Below are positions 11,966 through 22,057 of a stretch of 64,000 bases of DNA, one piece after another. Numbering within the stretch: position 1 is the first letter of the stretch; each line of letters begins with the position of its first letter. The notes below the pieces were generated by a model. It made no database searches. It was not told where the DNA came from and worked only from the letters and a program-made list of their open reading frames with translations. This DNA is from Cordilura impudica (lineage: Eukaryota; Arthropoda; Insecta; Diptera; Scathophagidae): positions 225,713,507 through 225,777,506 of the forward strand of contig OY821517.1 of NCBI GenBank assembly GCA_963682025.1, in the 5' to 3' direction. The translations under genes and the position numbers were made by a program.

Positions 11966-13114
11966 ATGAATAGGGAACAGATTGTGGACATAGTCAGTGC
12001 TTCAGTGGAGGCACTTACGGGGCAGTTACAAGAACAATTAAGAGATCTCGCGCGTCAATTCGAGGAACTCACTCCAAGGGTGGACGCATATGAACCCGTA
12101 ACGGTCAACCGTTTCGCTAGAGGAAACTCGTTGGATTTGATGAAATCCTTACCAGAATTTAAGGGAGAGAGTCAAACCTACCCGGCATGGAGAGACGCGG
12201 CGCACTTCGCGATGGAATATTATCCGGAGGGCACGGAAAACTTCTATATCGCGATGGGTATTTATAGAAATAAAATAGCCGGGGCAGCTAATGCAAAGCT
12301 GTCATCCTTTAACACGGTGCTGAATTTCAAGGCCATTATTACTCGGTCGGATCGGGTTTTCGTGGACAAGAGATCACTACAATCATTGGAGAACGAGTTG
12401 AGCATTTTGAGGCAGGGTACCTTATCCATAACGGAGTTTTACGACCAAATAGATCAACATTTAACCCTCATTATAAATAAAAATAAAATGACCTACTCAA
12501 CTAATGCTGAGGTTATCGCAGTTTCAAATGAACGAGCCAGAGAAAACGCGCTCCGCGTTTTCATATCTGGACTGCGTCGTCCACTAAATGACATCATGTT
12601 TTCGGCGAAACCAAGTGATTTGCCAACAGCCCTGACAACGGCGCAGGAACTGGAAGCGGATCAGCGCAGACAAGAATTTGCGAAGATATTTGCGACAGGA
12701 GACCTTATAAAAGCTGCTCGAACACAGCGTAAGGACGCGAATTACCCATCAGCGTCACACCCTGCATACAGGCCACGGCCATTTAGTGCGAAATATGACG
12801 GAAATAGAGACCCAAAATCCGAACGACCCATACCAATGGATGTGGATCCAGGCTCCAGCATGTTCAGAAGACCCACAGCTCATATGGCGGTTCAGCAAAA
12901 CACCCAACAACCTCAGGCTGTTTTTAATAATAAAAGAGTATTTGAAGGTTCCGGAAGAACTGCACCTGTGCAGAAAGCACAGAGAATTAATCACATAACG
13001 GCAGACGAGGCTCTTGCGGATTATGAGGACGACGTAAATTCTGTCGATGAATATTCACAGCACACAGAGTCGGACATTGAAGTGGCTTTTGAAGAACTTA
13101 ATTTTTTAGAATAG
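11966..13114 (+). CDS. Gag polyprotein of gypsy-type element
   Basis: An intact 382-codon ORF opens with MNREQIVDIVSASVEALTGQ. A predicted helical N-terminal part is followed by the capsid-like middle (LPEFKGESQTYPAWRDAAHF at about residue 64) and a basic, proline-rich nucleocapsid stretch without a CCHC zinc knuckle. The acidic tail ends EELNFLE, the usual close of gypsy-group Gag. It forms the virus-like particle that packages the RNA. The last codons hold a U_UUU_UUA slippery heptamer two codons before the TAG stop. This is the only structurally intact long ORF of the element. Confidence 0.88.
   Translation: MNREQIVDIVSASVEALTGQLQEQLRDLARQFEELTPRVDAYEPVTVNRFARGNSLDLMKSLPEFKGESQTYPAWRDAAHFAMEYYPEGTENFYIAMGIYRNKIAGAANAKLSSFNTVLNFKAIITRSDRVFVDKRSLQSLENELSILRQGTLSITEFYDQIDQHLTLIINKNKMTYSTNAEVIAVSNERARENALRVFISGLRRPLNDIMFSAKPSDLPTALTTAQELEADQRRQEFAKIFATGDLIKAARTQRKDANYPSASHPAYRPRPFSAKYDGNRDPKSERPIPMDVDPGSSMFRRPTAHMAVQQNTQQPQAVFNNKRVFEGSGRTAPVQKAQRINHITADEALADYEDDVNSVDEYSQHTESDIEVAFEELNFLE
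13102..13114 (+). promoter_or_regulatory. Slippery heptamer U_UUU_UUA at the gag end
   Basis: The zero-frame codons AAT TTT TTA place T TTT TTA (13102-13108) in the canonical -1 frameshift register, two codons before the gag TAG (13112-13114). In this copy the -1 frame closes at a TAA near 13134, while the downstream pol sequence is in the gag frame behind the TAG. A seven-C run at 13117-13123 lies between the two and may have changed length. Confidence 0.65.
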
Positions 13115-14247
13115 AACCCCCCCTTACCATTTGTTAAGAAGAAGATAGGAGGTAGGGAACTTAGACTTTTAATCGATACTGGCACTACAAAAAACTTTAT
13201 TCAAATTTTCGATTTTCTGGTGGGCATAACCCCATTTGAGCGACCATTTAACGTTAATTCTGTAAACGGACCCAATTTAATCAAAGGGAAGTGTAAAATG
13301 GTTATTTTTGGCCATACGACAAATTTTTTTATTCTTCCATCATTGAAGACGTTTGACGGTATTATAGGTTTCAGGTTTTTAAAGGAAATTAACGCTGTGG
13401 TGGATACGAGGAACAATACACTGACATACAATAAGGGAGGTAATGAATTGCCGTACGGGAAACTCGATCTCGTGAACTTTCTTACTTTGGATGGTGAACA
13501 CGTACCGCAGAACATCCAAGACAAATTCAAAAAAATTCTCGTGTCTAATGTAAATTCATTTGCGGATCCAAATCGGGCACTACCGTACATCACTGCAGTA
13601 GAAGCGAGAATACGAACTAAATCTGAGGACCCCATATATGCAAGATCATACCCATATCCGGCTTCAATGGCAGATTTTGTGAATGGAGAAATCGAATCTC
13701 TCCTACGAGACGGTATAATTCGGAAATCTTCATCGCCAATACACGTCGTTGGAAAGAAGGGTGTGGACGAAAAGGGAAATCCAAACCATAGACTAGTCAT
13801 CGATTTTCGAAAACTCAATGAAAATACCATAGACGATAAATACCCGATGCCCGATATATCTATTATCCTTTCAAACCTAGGAAAATCTAAGTATTTTTCA
13901 ACCCTTGACCTTAAGTCAGGTTTCCATCAGATAAGACTTGCTGAAAGAGATAGACAGAAAACTGCCTTTAGCGTTAATAACGGCAAATATGAATTCTGTA
14001 GACTGCCATTCGGCCTCAAAAATGCCCCTAGCATATTCCAAAGGGCCATAGATGACATTCTGCGGGACGATATAGGGCAAATGTGTCAGGTTTACATGGA
14101 CGATGTCGTTGTCTACTCATTGGATGAACATAGCCATTTAAAGCATGTGGATACCATTCTGAGGAAACTCGAAGCCGCAGGCATGAGGGTTTCACCTGTA
14201 AAATCCAAATTTTTTAGATCAGATGTCAATTTTCTGGGATTTGTCGT
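13115..14247 (+). pseudogene. Pol, N-terminal part: protease and reverse transcriptase
   Basis: Open in the gag frame after the TAG. The aspartic protease motif DTG is at 13175-13183. The RT follows with FSTLDLKSGFHQIRL, LPFGLKNAPSIFQR and the active site YMDD (14093-14104). The RT is cut at 14247, where a 412-like element begins. The open frame continues 49 bp into that element and stops at 14296. Protein matches the errantivirus group (R-L-V-I-D-F-R-K-L-N). The rest of RT resumes at 18088. Confidence 0.88.
14122..14247 (+). repeat. Left copy of 126-bp duplicated RT segment
   Basis: The same RT coding segment recurs at 18088-18212 on the far side of the inserted element, with two substitutions and one T deletion. 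It is far too long for an integrase target duplication (4-6 bp), so it must come from repair, recombination or template switching. Confidence 0.92.
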
Positions 14248-14929
14248 TGTAGAGATCCACCAAATCTACTTACACCATACTTTTAATAATTACTAATTAA
14301 TAAAAAGTACATCAACTTTTTTTACTGCAATTTCAAATAATTCACATAATAAAAAGTTCATCAAACTTTTTAATGCAATCTCCGTTTATGACAATTTGTG
14401 TTGCTAACAAAAAAAAACTTAAATTCAAAATAACATGTATGAAATATAAATCCACAAAAAAATTGATGGCACACTTTGTTGCTACTCGAATACAATGTTT
14501 AGCTCAAATACAATGTTTAGTCTTTAATTACCGAAAGTGATTAATTTATAGAACTAAATATTTTTTTTGAACTTATTATTTTTTTGTTTTACTTTTATTG
14601 ATTTTGATTTTATTTGAATTTGATTTTTTCTTTTAAGTATGTATAAGAAAGTATTTAAAATTGTAAATAATAAAAACCAAAAACATTAAGTGCTGAATTA
14701 GCACAAAAATAGTATAAAATAAAGACCACTGTTGGAGAACGAGGAATTGGTGCTCTGACAGTTGGTAGGCAAACTTGCCCTAACTAAAAAAAACTTGTTT
14801 AATTTTTAAAAGGATTAAACTCTAAAACTGGTCGGCAGGTTTGCCCCAGAATTAGATGAAAACTTGACTATAACTACATAAATATATTATATGGTAATCA
14901 CGATTCAAAACTATATTAAATATATTATA
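14248..14929 (+). repeat. 5' LTR of nested 412-like element
   Basis: The interval between the insertion point and the PBS is 682 bp, starting TGTAGAGATCC and ending ATATTATA. There is no second copy to confirm the borders because the 3' end is lost. The unusual TA rather than CA end may be a mutation. Confidence 0.65.
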
Positions 14930-14946
14930 TGGCGATCCTGAACCTG
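14930..14946 (+). promoter_or_regulatory. Primer-binding site TGGCGATCCT
   Basis: TGGCGATCCTGAACC follows the LTR. The first 10 bases are identical to the PBS of the elements at 31459 (plus) and 45842 (minus), so all three appear to use the same tRNA, whose 3' end would read AGGATCGCCA. Confidence 0.75.
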
Positions 14947-15103
14947 CGTACCCTGGAACTCTGATGGCTATTTAGTGAAAAAAAAAAAAAATTTGCATCC
15001 TATCCTGAAAATTTTATTTTGAAAACTACCCGAAGTATCCTGATTGGAACACAGCTGAACATTTTGACATTCCACTACAGTAGACTACTAAAGAAGAAAT
15101 CTT

Positions 15104-15514
15104 ATGGAAGGTCCAAAGGCACTCACCAAGTACGAATACTACAACAGATTGGCGCGCAATAAAGAAACTCATCTGACGGCTATACCCAAAGAGAACTTGA
15201 AACTTAAAACTAGAGGCGGCTATAAAAAGAGGCTTAGAGTGGAGAAGGCAAAGCTAAAAGCAAACCAGAGGGCATCAAACAACAAAACTGGTGGAAATTA
15301 CTTTTCAAAAGCATTGGCAGCTGAGCAAACCATAAGTCTATTAAAAACCGAGCTCAAAGCAAAACAACACGAAAGAAGCGAAAACATTTGGCATAAGATA
15401 GAAGAAATAAAAAAATTCGCATATGGGGAACTGGTGGAGCAGCGACAAAAAAGAGGAGATCATAACCAACCAAACTGTAGCCAACAACAACAGCAACAGC
15501 ATTTTGGACAATAA
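15104..15514 (+). CDS. Leader ORF A: basic protein of 136 aa
   Basis: A Lys/Arg-rich protein (TRGGYKKRLRVEKAKLKANQ) ends in a Gln run. It has no recognised domain. It lies between PBS and gag. The 412-like elements at 31.7 kb and 42.4 kb (minus) also have a basic first leader ORF, although the sequences differ. Its last 92 bases overlap leader ORF B in another frame. The function is unknown. Confidence 0.6.
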   Translation: MEGPKALTKYEYYNRLARNKETHLTAIPKENLKLKTRGGYKKRLRVEKAKLKANQRASNNKTGGNYFSKALAAEQTISLLKTELKAKQHERSENIWHKIEEIKKFAYGELVEQRQKRGDHNQPNCSQQQQQQHFGQ

Positions 15515-15644
15515 GATAATAACACAAGATGTAATTTTTTTATTCATTATATTTATTGCACTCCTATATTTTTTCAACAAAATAAATAAATACTACAAAG
15601 CTTATTCACATAAGCACCTTAATAGGAGCAGAGAAATAGTATAA
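15423..15644 (+). CDS. Leader ORF B: small membrane protein of 73 aa
   Basis: It starts MGNWWSSDKKEE, which looks like an N-myristoylation signal (Met-Gly, Ser at position 6). One strongly hydrophobic segment follows (DVIFLFIIFIALLYFF) and then a basic tail (KHLNRSR). The predicted form is a single-span membrane protein. It overlaps ORF A. The element at 30.7 kb has a 40-aa membrane peptide in the same place (32197). The role is unknown; membrane targeting of Gag particles is one guess. Confidence 0.6.
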   Translation: MGNWWSSDKKEEIITNQTVANNNSNSILDNKIITQDVIFLFIIFIALLYFFNKINKYYKAYSHKHLNRSREIV

Positions 15645-15784
15645 AAAAAAATTAAAAATCTTTTAACTCATAATATTTCACTGAGAATTACATATTTTTA
15701 ATTAAAATAATAAATTAATTAATAAATCTTAAAACAAAATATTTTTTTATATACAAAAGTTAAAATATATAAAATAGTACACTT

Positions 15785-17061
15785 ATGGAAGAATTTGAAA
15801 AAATTGTAAGGACTCTGTCAAGTATATTAGAAAATTTCAAAAAACAAGGTACAAAGAAATACAAACTAGATACAGTTTTACAGAAACTAAAAGAGGTAGA
15901 ACAGTTAAAAACACAATTTGAGGCATTAGAAGAATCACCTTACATTGACTATATACAACTGACGACACTTAAAACAAAATTTCAAAAATTGTACACGGAA
16001 ATAACCAAGTAAGAAGAACAGAAAGAAACAGAAAGTAACGAACATAGTAATTCAAGCAATACGCAAGACGTAACAAAAACCATGGCGGAATTTGACATAA
16101 TTACTAGTTTAAAAGTAGTCCCAGAATTCATTGGAAACTACAAGGAGCTAAATTCATATTTAAAAATCACTGAGCTCATGTGTAATAACTTGAGTAAAAA
16201 TGCAAAAAAAAAACTTTTATAGAATTCATAAGAGAGGTTAAAACAGCAATTGGAATACTGGAACCAATTGATAATTTTGACAAACTGAAATATGAGCTAA
16301 CAAAGTTATACAAAAGTCCTTTGAAAATTCCAGAAATTTATTCAAAACTCAATGGTTACACACAGAGAAACCAAAATGTCACCACATTCAGTTACAATAT
16401 ATTAAAATTAATATCCGAATTAAACTTGTTACAAATTTCACAACTGGAAGGAACAGTGACAACAGAACGGAAGGACGATATAGTCAGACCAAATCAAAAC
16501 TATAGTTTGACCATTTTTAAGAACAATCTAAACGATAACTTAAAACAGGCAATTTGTATAGCACAGCCTAAAACGCTGAACGAAGCAATAAGTATTGCAA
16601 AGGAATTAGAGAAGACTAATTGTACCTCAGGACAATTAATGTATTATCAACAAAACAATTTTAGACAAACCAATTTTAGAGGACGAAATAACCACAGAGG
16701 CTATGGTAATAATAATAACCGTGAAAATTATAACAACAATAACAATCGTTCTTTAAACAACAATGGAAAATGTGAAAATTTTTCGAGACAAAATTTTAAA
16801 CGTGGAAACAATTTAGGAAATTTTCGTAAAAATAATAATTACAGTGGACAAAACAATAACCGTGGGAACAATAACTACTATTCCGGGAACAATAGCAACC
16901 GCGGAAATTACAATAACAATCGAGGACAAAATAATTATCGTGGAAATAACAATTATCATGGTAACCAACATAATAATTACAGTACAAATAATAACAATAA
17001 TAGAATTCGAGTCATTCAAGAGGGAAACGAGTTTGCCCCGGAGGAAGGACATGCGGACTAG
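15785..17061 (+). pseudogene. Gag of nested 412-like element (stop and frameshift)
   Basis: The start MEEFEKIVRTLSS matches in style the start of the 30.7-kb element's Gag. An in-frame TAA at 16010-16012 breaks the N-terminal part. After MAEFDIITSLKVVPEF (16082) the frame shifts in the A10 run near 16206, and the capsid part continues to 17061. The C-terminus is a long Asn/Arg/Gly-rich tract (about 16680-17000: NNRGNNNYYSGNNSNRGN type) instead of CCHC zinc knuckles. Such an RG-rich tail would be the RNA-binding part. Confidence 0.82.
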
Positions 17062-17075
17062 AGTCAATCCCCGGG
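17022..17075 (+). promoter_or_regulatory. -1 frameshift signal G_GGA_AAC with GC-rich stem
   Basis: The heptamer GGGAAAC (17022-17028) is in the exact zero-frame register GGA AAC. Gag stops at 17059-17061, and the protease frame is -1 and open from 17004. Eight bases downstream, CCCGG (17037-17041) can pair with CCGGG (17071-17075), a GC pocket in AT-rich DNA. The 30.7-kb element has the same heptamer at the same place. Confidence 0.78.
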
Positions 17076-18087
17076 TATCCAGGAATAAAAATATATAGAA
17101 TTTCAAATAATGCAACAAATATAATTTCTCTAAGATGTAAAGATGCTAATAGGAATCTTACCTTTATAGTAGACACAAGTGCGGACGTGTCAGTAGTAAA
17201 AACAAAAAATCTTAATGGTGATTTGTACTTTAGCAATCAAGAAAAATGCAAATTTACAGGCATATCGGACGAAGTAATTTATTCACAAGGTGTAATTGAT
17301 TTAAATTTGGATTTAGGTGAAAATTCGTACATTCAAAATTTTAATATCGTGGATAGCAAATTTCCCATACAGACTGACGCAATACTGGGACAAGATTTTT
17401 TAAAAAATTGCTTATGCAAAATCGATTTAGAAACCTGCACTATAACAGTTGTTGTCAATGATGAAGAGATCGTTTTACCAATTTACTCAGACTTGTCAGA
17501 AGTTTCTGAGATAATTATTCCTGCAAGATCAGAAATAATTCACCATATAAAAACGGATCTAACAAAAGGCAGCGTTGTGTTAAATAAAGAAGTGCAAGAA
17601 GGAGTATTTTTAGGAAATTCAATAGCACCCAAAGACGGATTTGCCCACATAAGACTACTTAATGTAAATGACAAAGAAATAAGTATTAAAAAGTTAAGAT
17701 TAGAAACTGAGCCATTACATAACTATTACTTAATTAAAAATAAGAAGAAGGACAATTCTGACAGGGAACGTTTTGAAGAATTGATTAACATTTTAAATTT
17801 GGATTCAAAAGACAAAGAAGCAAAGGACTCGTTATACGCAATTTTTGAACAATATCCGACATTTTTCATATCGAAGGAGAAGTATTGACAGCAAACAATT
17901 TTTATACTCAACATTTAAGTGTAAATGACGCAAATCCTGTGTACATAAAAAATTGTAGACTACCGAATTCTCAGCTTGAAGAAATAGATGAGCAAGTAGA
18001 CAATTTAATAGACACTGACATAGCAGAACACTCAGTTAGTCCCTATAACTCACCATTATTGCTAGTACCAAAAAAAAAAGTAGTATC
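17062..18087 (+). pseudogene. Protease and start of RT, nested 412-like element
   Basis: In the -1 frame the protease active site reads DTSAD (17172 region) where DTGAD is expected, a Gly-to-Ser change next to the catalytic Asp. The protease body runs to a TGA at 17886-17888. After it, a new frame carries the RT start (YIKNCRLPNSQLEEI, VSPYNSPLLLVPKKK) and stops at 18087, where gypsy RT sequence is joined. RT palm, RNase H and integrase are absent. Confidence 0.83.
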
Positions 18088-18212
18088 GGATGAACATAGC
18101 CATTTAAAGCATGTGGATGCCATTCTGAGGAAACTCGAAGCCGCAGGCATGAGGGTTTCACCTGTAAAATCCAAATTTTTAGATCAGATGTCAATTATCT
18201 GGGATTTGTCGT
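18088..18212 (+). repeat. Right copy of duplicated RT segment
   Basis: It matches 14122-14247 with changes A-to-G (18117 region), one missing T in the T-run, and T-to-A near 18196. The missing T puts the following RT sequence out of frame. From 18213 the gypsy pol continues uninterrupted. Confidence 0.92.
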
Positions 18213-19170
18213 GACAAGAGACGGAATCAGAACATGTCCGGAGAAGGTCAGAGCAATAACCGAATTTAAGGTCCCACAGAATTTAAAAGCACTTAGATCG
18301 TTTCTTGGGTTGTCCGGTTACAACAGAAGGTTTGTCAGGGACTATGCCCGTATCGGAAAACCTCCAACGAAGTATCTAAGAGCAGAAAACGGTCATACCG
18401 CAGCCAACAATTCGAGAAATATTAAAATATGTTTGGATGAAGAAGCACTGGCGGTTTTTGATAAATTAAAAAAGATATTGGCTTCGGAGGATATTTTGCT
18501 GGCATATCCAGACTATACTAAAAATTTCGAATTAACAACAGATGCATCCGGTGTAGCACTTGGGGCAGTTTTGTCCAAAAATGGTAGACCAATCACCATG
18601 ATCTCCAGGACTCTTTCGTACACGGAAATGAATTACGCCACTAACGAGAGAGAACAGCTTGCCATCGTGTGGGCCCTGAAGAGCCTTAGGCATTTCCTTT
18701 ATGGCGTCTCTGGAATCCATATATTTACTCACCACCAACCATTGACGTTTGCCATGTCCGATAAGAATCCCAACTCAAAAATGAAGAGGTGGAAAGCGTT
18801 CATCGAGGAGTTTTCACCAAATTTTTTTTACAAACCAGGACGAGAAAATGTGGTAGCAGACGCCTTATCTAGGCAGTACGTTAATCAAATGTCAGACGAC
18901 GACACTCAGACGGCACATAGCGAAATTTCTTCCCCAAATGTTGTGAGCTCCACCAGATTCCCCGTAAACCAATTTAAAAACCAATTTCTAATCGCAAAAG
19001 GAGATCGGGCCTCTGGACATAGGAAAATCTTGTTCCAGCGATTTCTAAGACACACAATATCGTACAACACAGTAGACGAGCTTTTGGAGCATTTGGCGAA
19101 TATCATCGATTCTACACAAACGACATCCAGTGTGATCTTCCGACACTGGCAGAATTTCAGGATGGTCTAG
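18213..19170 (+). pseudogene. Pol, middle part: RT thumb and RNase H of gypsy-type element
   Basis: Open from 18211 to 19170. RT connection: ALRSFLGLSGYNRRFVRDYA. RNase H: LTTDASGVALGAVL (first Asp), NEREQLAIVWALKSLRHFLYG (Glu) and VVADALSR (last Asp). The residue of the third catalytic position reads THHQPL where TDHQPL is usual, so one metal-binding Asp is His. The end of this frame (after FRHWQNFRMV) is a frameshift into the integrase region. Confidence 0.86.
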
Positions 19171-20131
19171 TCTCCCAATTCCCATCCACTCTGTTCATAC
19201 ACACCGAGAAATTCTTAATGGATGTGATAAGAGAGGATGATCAGTGGGAAATAGTTACCAATGAACACAACAGAGCGTAAGATCGTTGCACGAGAATTTC
19301 CAACAAATACTTGTCGAATATTATTTTCCTGGTATAAAAAAGAAACTTAAATATATCAAAGCTAACTGTAAGATCTGTAGAGAGAACAAGTATCAGAGGA
19401 AGCCACAAAAAGACGACGATGACCGAAACACCCATCCCCAGTTACCCCGGCGAAATACTGCATATCGACATAATTATAACGGATAAGCAGCATTTTCTTT
19501 CTTGCGTGGATAAATTCTCGAAGTTCGCAAGTGTGATCCCAATGACTTCTAGATCTAGCATAGATGTTAAAACGGCCTTATTTCAGATTATGAACAGATA
19601 CAGGAAAGTGAAGATATTGGGTTCGGATAATGAAAAATCGTTCCAATCGGGCACCATCGTTACACTTCTTAGGGACCATTTTGGAACAGAACAATTCTTT
19701 ACCCCCACCGATGCACAGCACAAGTAACGGCCAAGTGGAACGATTCCACTCTACGCTTTTGGAAATAGCACGGTGCGTGAAAGCACAACAGAACATAGAC
19801 GATACTATCGAACTAATACTGTTATCTACGATCAAGTATAATGATACGGTGCACTCTGTTACAGGAAGGAAACCGTTGGATATCCTGAATGAATTTAACG
19901 GGAATATCTTGACGGATGCATTTAATGTCAGCGCAACATAAGGTAATGGAGAGATATAATAAAAATACTACCGCAAGGAAGTATCAACCTGGCAAAGTCG
20001 TTTTCGTAAAACGAAACAGACGACTCGGTAACAAATTCGACAAGTTCTTTATGCAGGGTATCGTTCAAAAAGACTTAGGAACTACGGTATTGATAGGTGG
20101 AAGGAAGGTCCACACGGACAATTTAAGATGA
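19171..20131 (+). pseudogene. Integrase of gypsy-type element, several frameshifts
   Basis: Three frames are needed to read it. The zinc-finger end carries CKICRENK (about 19369). The catalytic core has HIDIIITD (19465 region), LGSDNEKSF (19620) and NGQVERFHS (19730). The C-terminal part, KYQPGKVVFVKRNRR, leads to a stop at 20129-20131. The core Asp, Asp and Glu are all present, but the frames are disrupted near 19440, 19727 and 19940. The env ORF overlaps its last four bases. Confidence 0.84.
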
Positions 20132-21602
20132 TTTGTTTTTTCAATTTTTTTTACATCGACCTGAATTTTCTTTTTCTCCTTTTTTTTCTTCTTTCCTCCT
20201 TTCTTTTTCTTAGATTACTTCTTACTCTGATAACCTGGGCGTCGTCCAAGATTATCGATTATTCGCATTCATATTTTATTGCCATAACCGATGGCGAGGT
20301 TGCGACATATAGGGACTGTGATTACTTGGTACACCAGACGAACCTGACGGAATACGAACTAGCGGTAAAAGAGAGCGAGAACCTTCTCGCGAACCTATCT
20401 GACCCAAGGGAGACCGGGATGGTATAGGAGCAGACAAGAGAGATTCGTAGACTATTAGAAACACTGCATGCGAACAGATGATCCGCGAGATCCATCGACT
20501 TCCTAGGATCCGCTTTGAAACTCGTGGCCGGTACACCGGACCACAGCGACATGGAACTGCTTATGGCTCAGGAGGATCTGTTGATCCAGAATGGTCAAAA
20601 ACAGACGGTGGTGAACTCGGCTATACAGGACAGAATAAATGAACTGACCGAAAGAGTTAACATTTTACAGAATTACAGGCATAGCAATGCCATTGGGGAA
20701 GATGATTTGGTCTTATTCGAGCTGGTGTCCTAGCGCTATCGATAATTTTGGCAAAAGAAAACATTATACACCCCGCTATACTTGATAACATTAATCTTGA
20801 AAAACAGTTCGAATCAAAAATGGTACCTATTAGCATTAATGATAGACTAAGAGTAAGCAATGTATCTGTTTTCCAAAATGAATCAATGATTTATTATGTC
20901 ATAAAATTTCCAATTTTTACCAATTTTTGTGAATATCTTAAAGTATACCCTGTAATTCATAATGGTTCCATTATAAGATTGGAGATAGATCATGCTTCGA
21001 AATGCCACGATTACACTCTCCCCGTAACAAGCTGCATCAATGTCGGAACAACGAAAATCTGTCGCGAAACTATTAATAAATGCCTTTCCCAACTCTTGAA
21101 CTACAATTCAGCCTCTTGCCACACGCAATCGGCGGATAATATTCCTTCAATACAATGGGTGGCTGATGGGTTAATTCTTTTGAACAACGTGTACGACACA
21201 GACGTATCCGAAGGAGAAACGATTAAAATAAATGGAACCCTGTTGATAGCATTCGCAAATAATGCAACCATAAATGGTACTTGGTATAAAAAAACTCAAG
21301 CATGGAAAAAGAACCTACTGCCACATCCCCCAAAAACATTAAATATTAAAAAAACGGGTCACGAAGAATTATTGACGCTCCCATATATTCACAGGCTAAA
21401 CTGGGAAAGCATAAGTTACATACAAGGGCTTAAGGACTACACGTTCACGCAGAGAATCGCCCTGGTCTCATTGGTCATACTTATACCTGTCGTCATCTGG
21501 TTGAGCCAATGCATACAACGCAAGTGCAGACGGGAGGAGATAATCAGCGTGGAAGATATAATACGGGAGATTAGATCGAAACAGGGATGTCCCGACGTTT
21601 AA
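20128..21602 (+). pseudogene. Env glycoprotein of gypsy-type element (three stops, one frameshift)
   Basis: It resembles the errantivirus Env/baculovirus F-protein family: a surface part, a candidate cleavage area near 20440-20490, a hydrophobic Gly/Ala-rich fusion-like stretch after it, a coiled-coil-like segment, an ectodomain with many Cys, and one C-terminal membrane span (about 21440-21510) with a short basic cytoplasmic tail. Breaks are TAG at 20425-20427, TGA at 20479-20481 inside the candidate cleavage area, TAG at 20731-20733, and a frame change near 20735-20748. From 20748 the frame is open to the TAA at 21600-21602. Translation probably begins in a spliced leader exon (11747). Confidence 0.82.
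20160..20214 (+). promoter_or_regulatory. Pyrimidine tract and 3' splice site before env
   Basis: About 50 bases of nearly pure C/T end in CTTTTTCTTAG, with AG at 20212-20213. The exon would start at 20214 in the phase that fits the leader donor at 11757, giving a hydrophobic N-terminus typical of a signal peptide. This agrees with the known splicing of gypsy env but was not tested. Confidence 0.7.
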
Positions 21603-21612
21603 AAGGGGGAGG
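21601..21612 (+). promoter_or_regulatory. Polypurine tract
   Basis: AAAAGGGGGAGG directly precedes the 3' LTR, as needed for plus-strand DNA priming. The env TAA overlaps its first bases. Confidence 0.9.
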
Positions 21613-22057
21613 AGTTAACGTGCGAACGATAACAAAACACCCCTAATGTTTTTTAATGGCATCATTTGCATTACGCAACATCCCTAATGTTTTAATTTCT
21701 GTTTTATGTTTTCTGTGATTGGCCAAATCAACGTAAATTTTATTTTGTGAAACTAAACACATTTTGTTAAATACCAATATCTTGTTGCAATTAATTTCAC
21801 GATAGGTACACTTTTATAACTGCAATATCAACACAATATTATTCTTTTTCTTTAAACACGAATATCGTATTACAATAAATTGTATTTATGTGACTGCAAT
21901 ATTAGCATACCTTTTATGATTGGCCAATATCAACAAAATTTTGTGAATTTTAATAAAGTGCATTGTCAGCACTATTAGCTTTAAGTTTTTTAAATAAATA
22001 AAATTAAAAATAATCTAACCGCAACCACCAAAGAATCATGTATTAATTTTATTAACT
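21613..22057 (+). repeat. 3' LTR of gypsy-type element
   Basis: 445 bp, nearly identical to 9878-10323, ending TTAACT with TATA (22058-22061) as target duplication. Confidence 0.93.

Larger units (their letters stand above)
14248..18087 (+). mobile_element. 412-like Ty3/gypsy element, 3'-truncated, nested in gypsy RT
   Basis: It begins with TGTAG at the LTR edge, has a PBS (TGGCGATCCT), two leader ORFs, gag, protease and the first ~60 residues of RT, then stops after LLLVPKK and joins host RT sequence. RT core, RNase H, integrase and the 3' LTR are missing. Gag and protease resemble the element at 30751-38669, but the two are clearly different families. Gag is broken by one stop and one frameshift. 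Confidence 0.88.
9878..22057 (+). mobile_element. Gypsy/errantivirus-type LTR provirus with nested insertions
   Basis: A complete LTR element carries gag, pol and env in the order of insect errantiviruses (gypsy, ZAM). LTRs are 9878-10323 and 21613-22057. The termini are AGTTAA...TTAACT, and TATA target duplications sit at 9874-9877 and 22058-22061. Removing the two inserted elements (915 bp and about 3.84 kb) and one copy of a 126-bp duplication leaves about 7.3 kb, a normal gypsy size. Pol, env and the integrase region carry several stops and frameshifts, so this copy is inactive. LTR similarity is high by eye, with scattered substitutions and a small indel, so insertion is not ancient. Confidence 0.93.

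Noticed and set aside
13201..13830. 209-codon minus-strand ORF
   Set aside because: Antisense shadow of gypsy pol.
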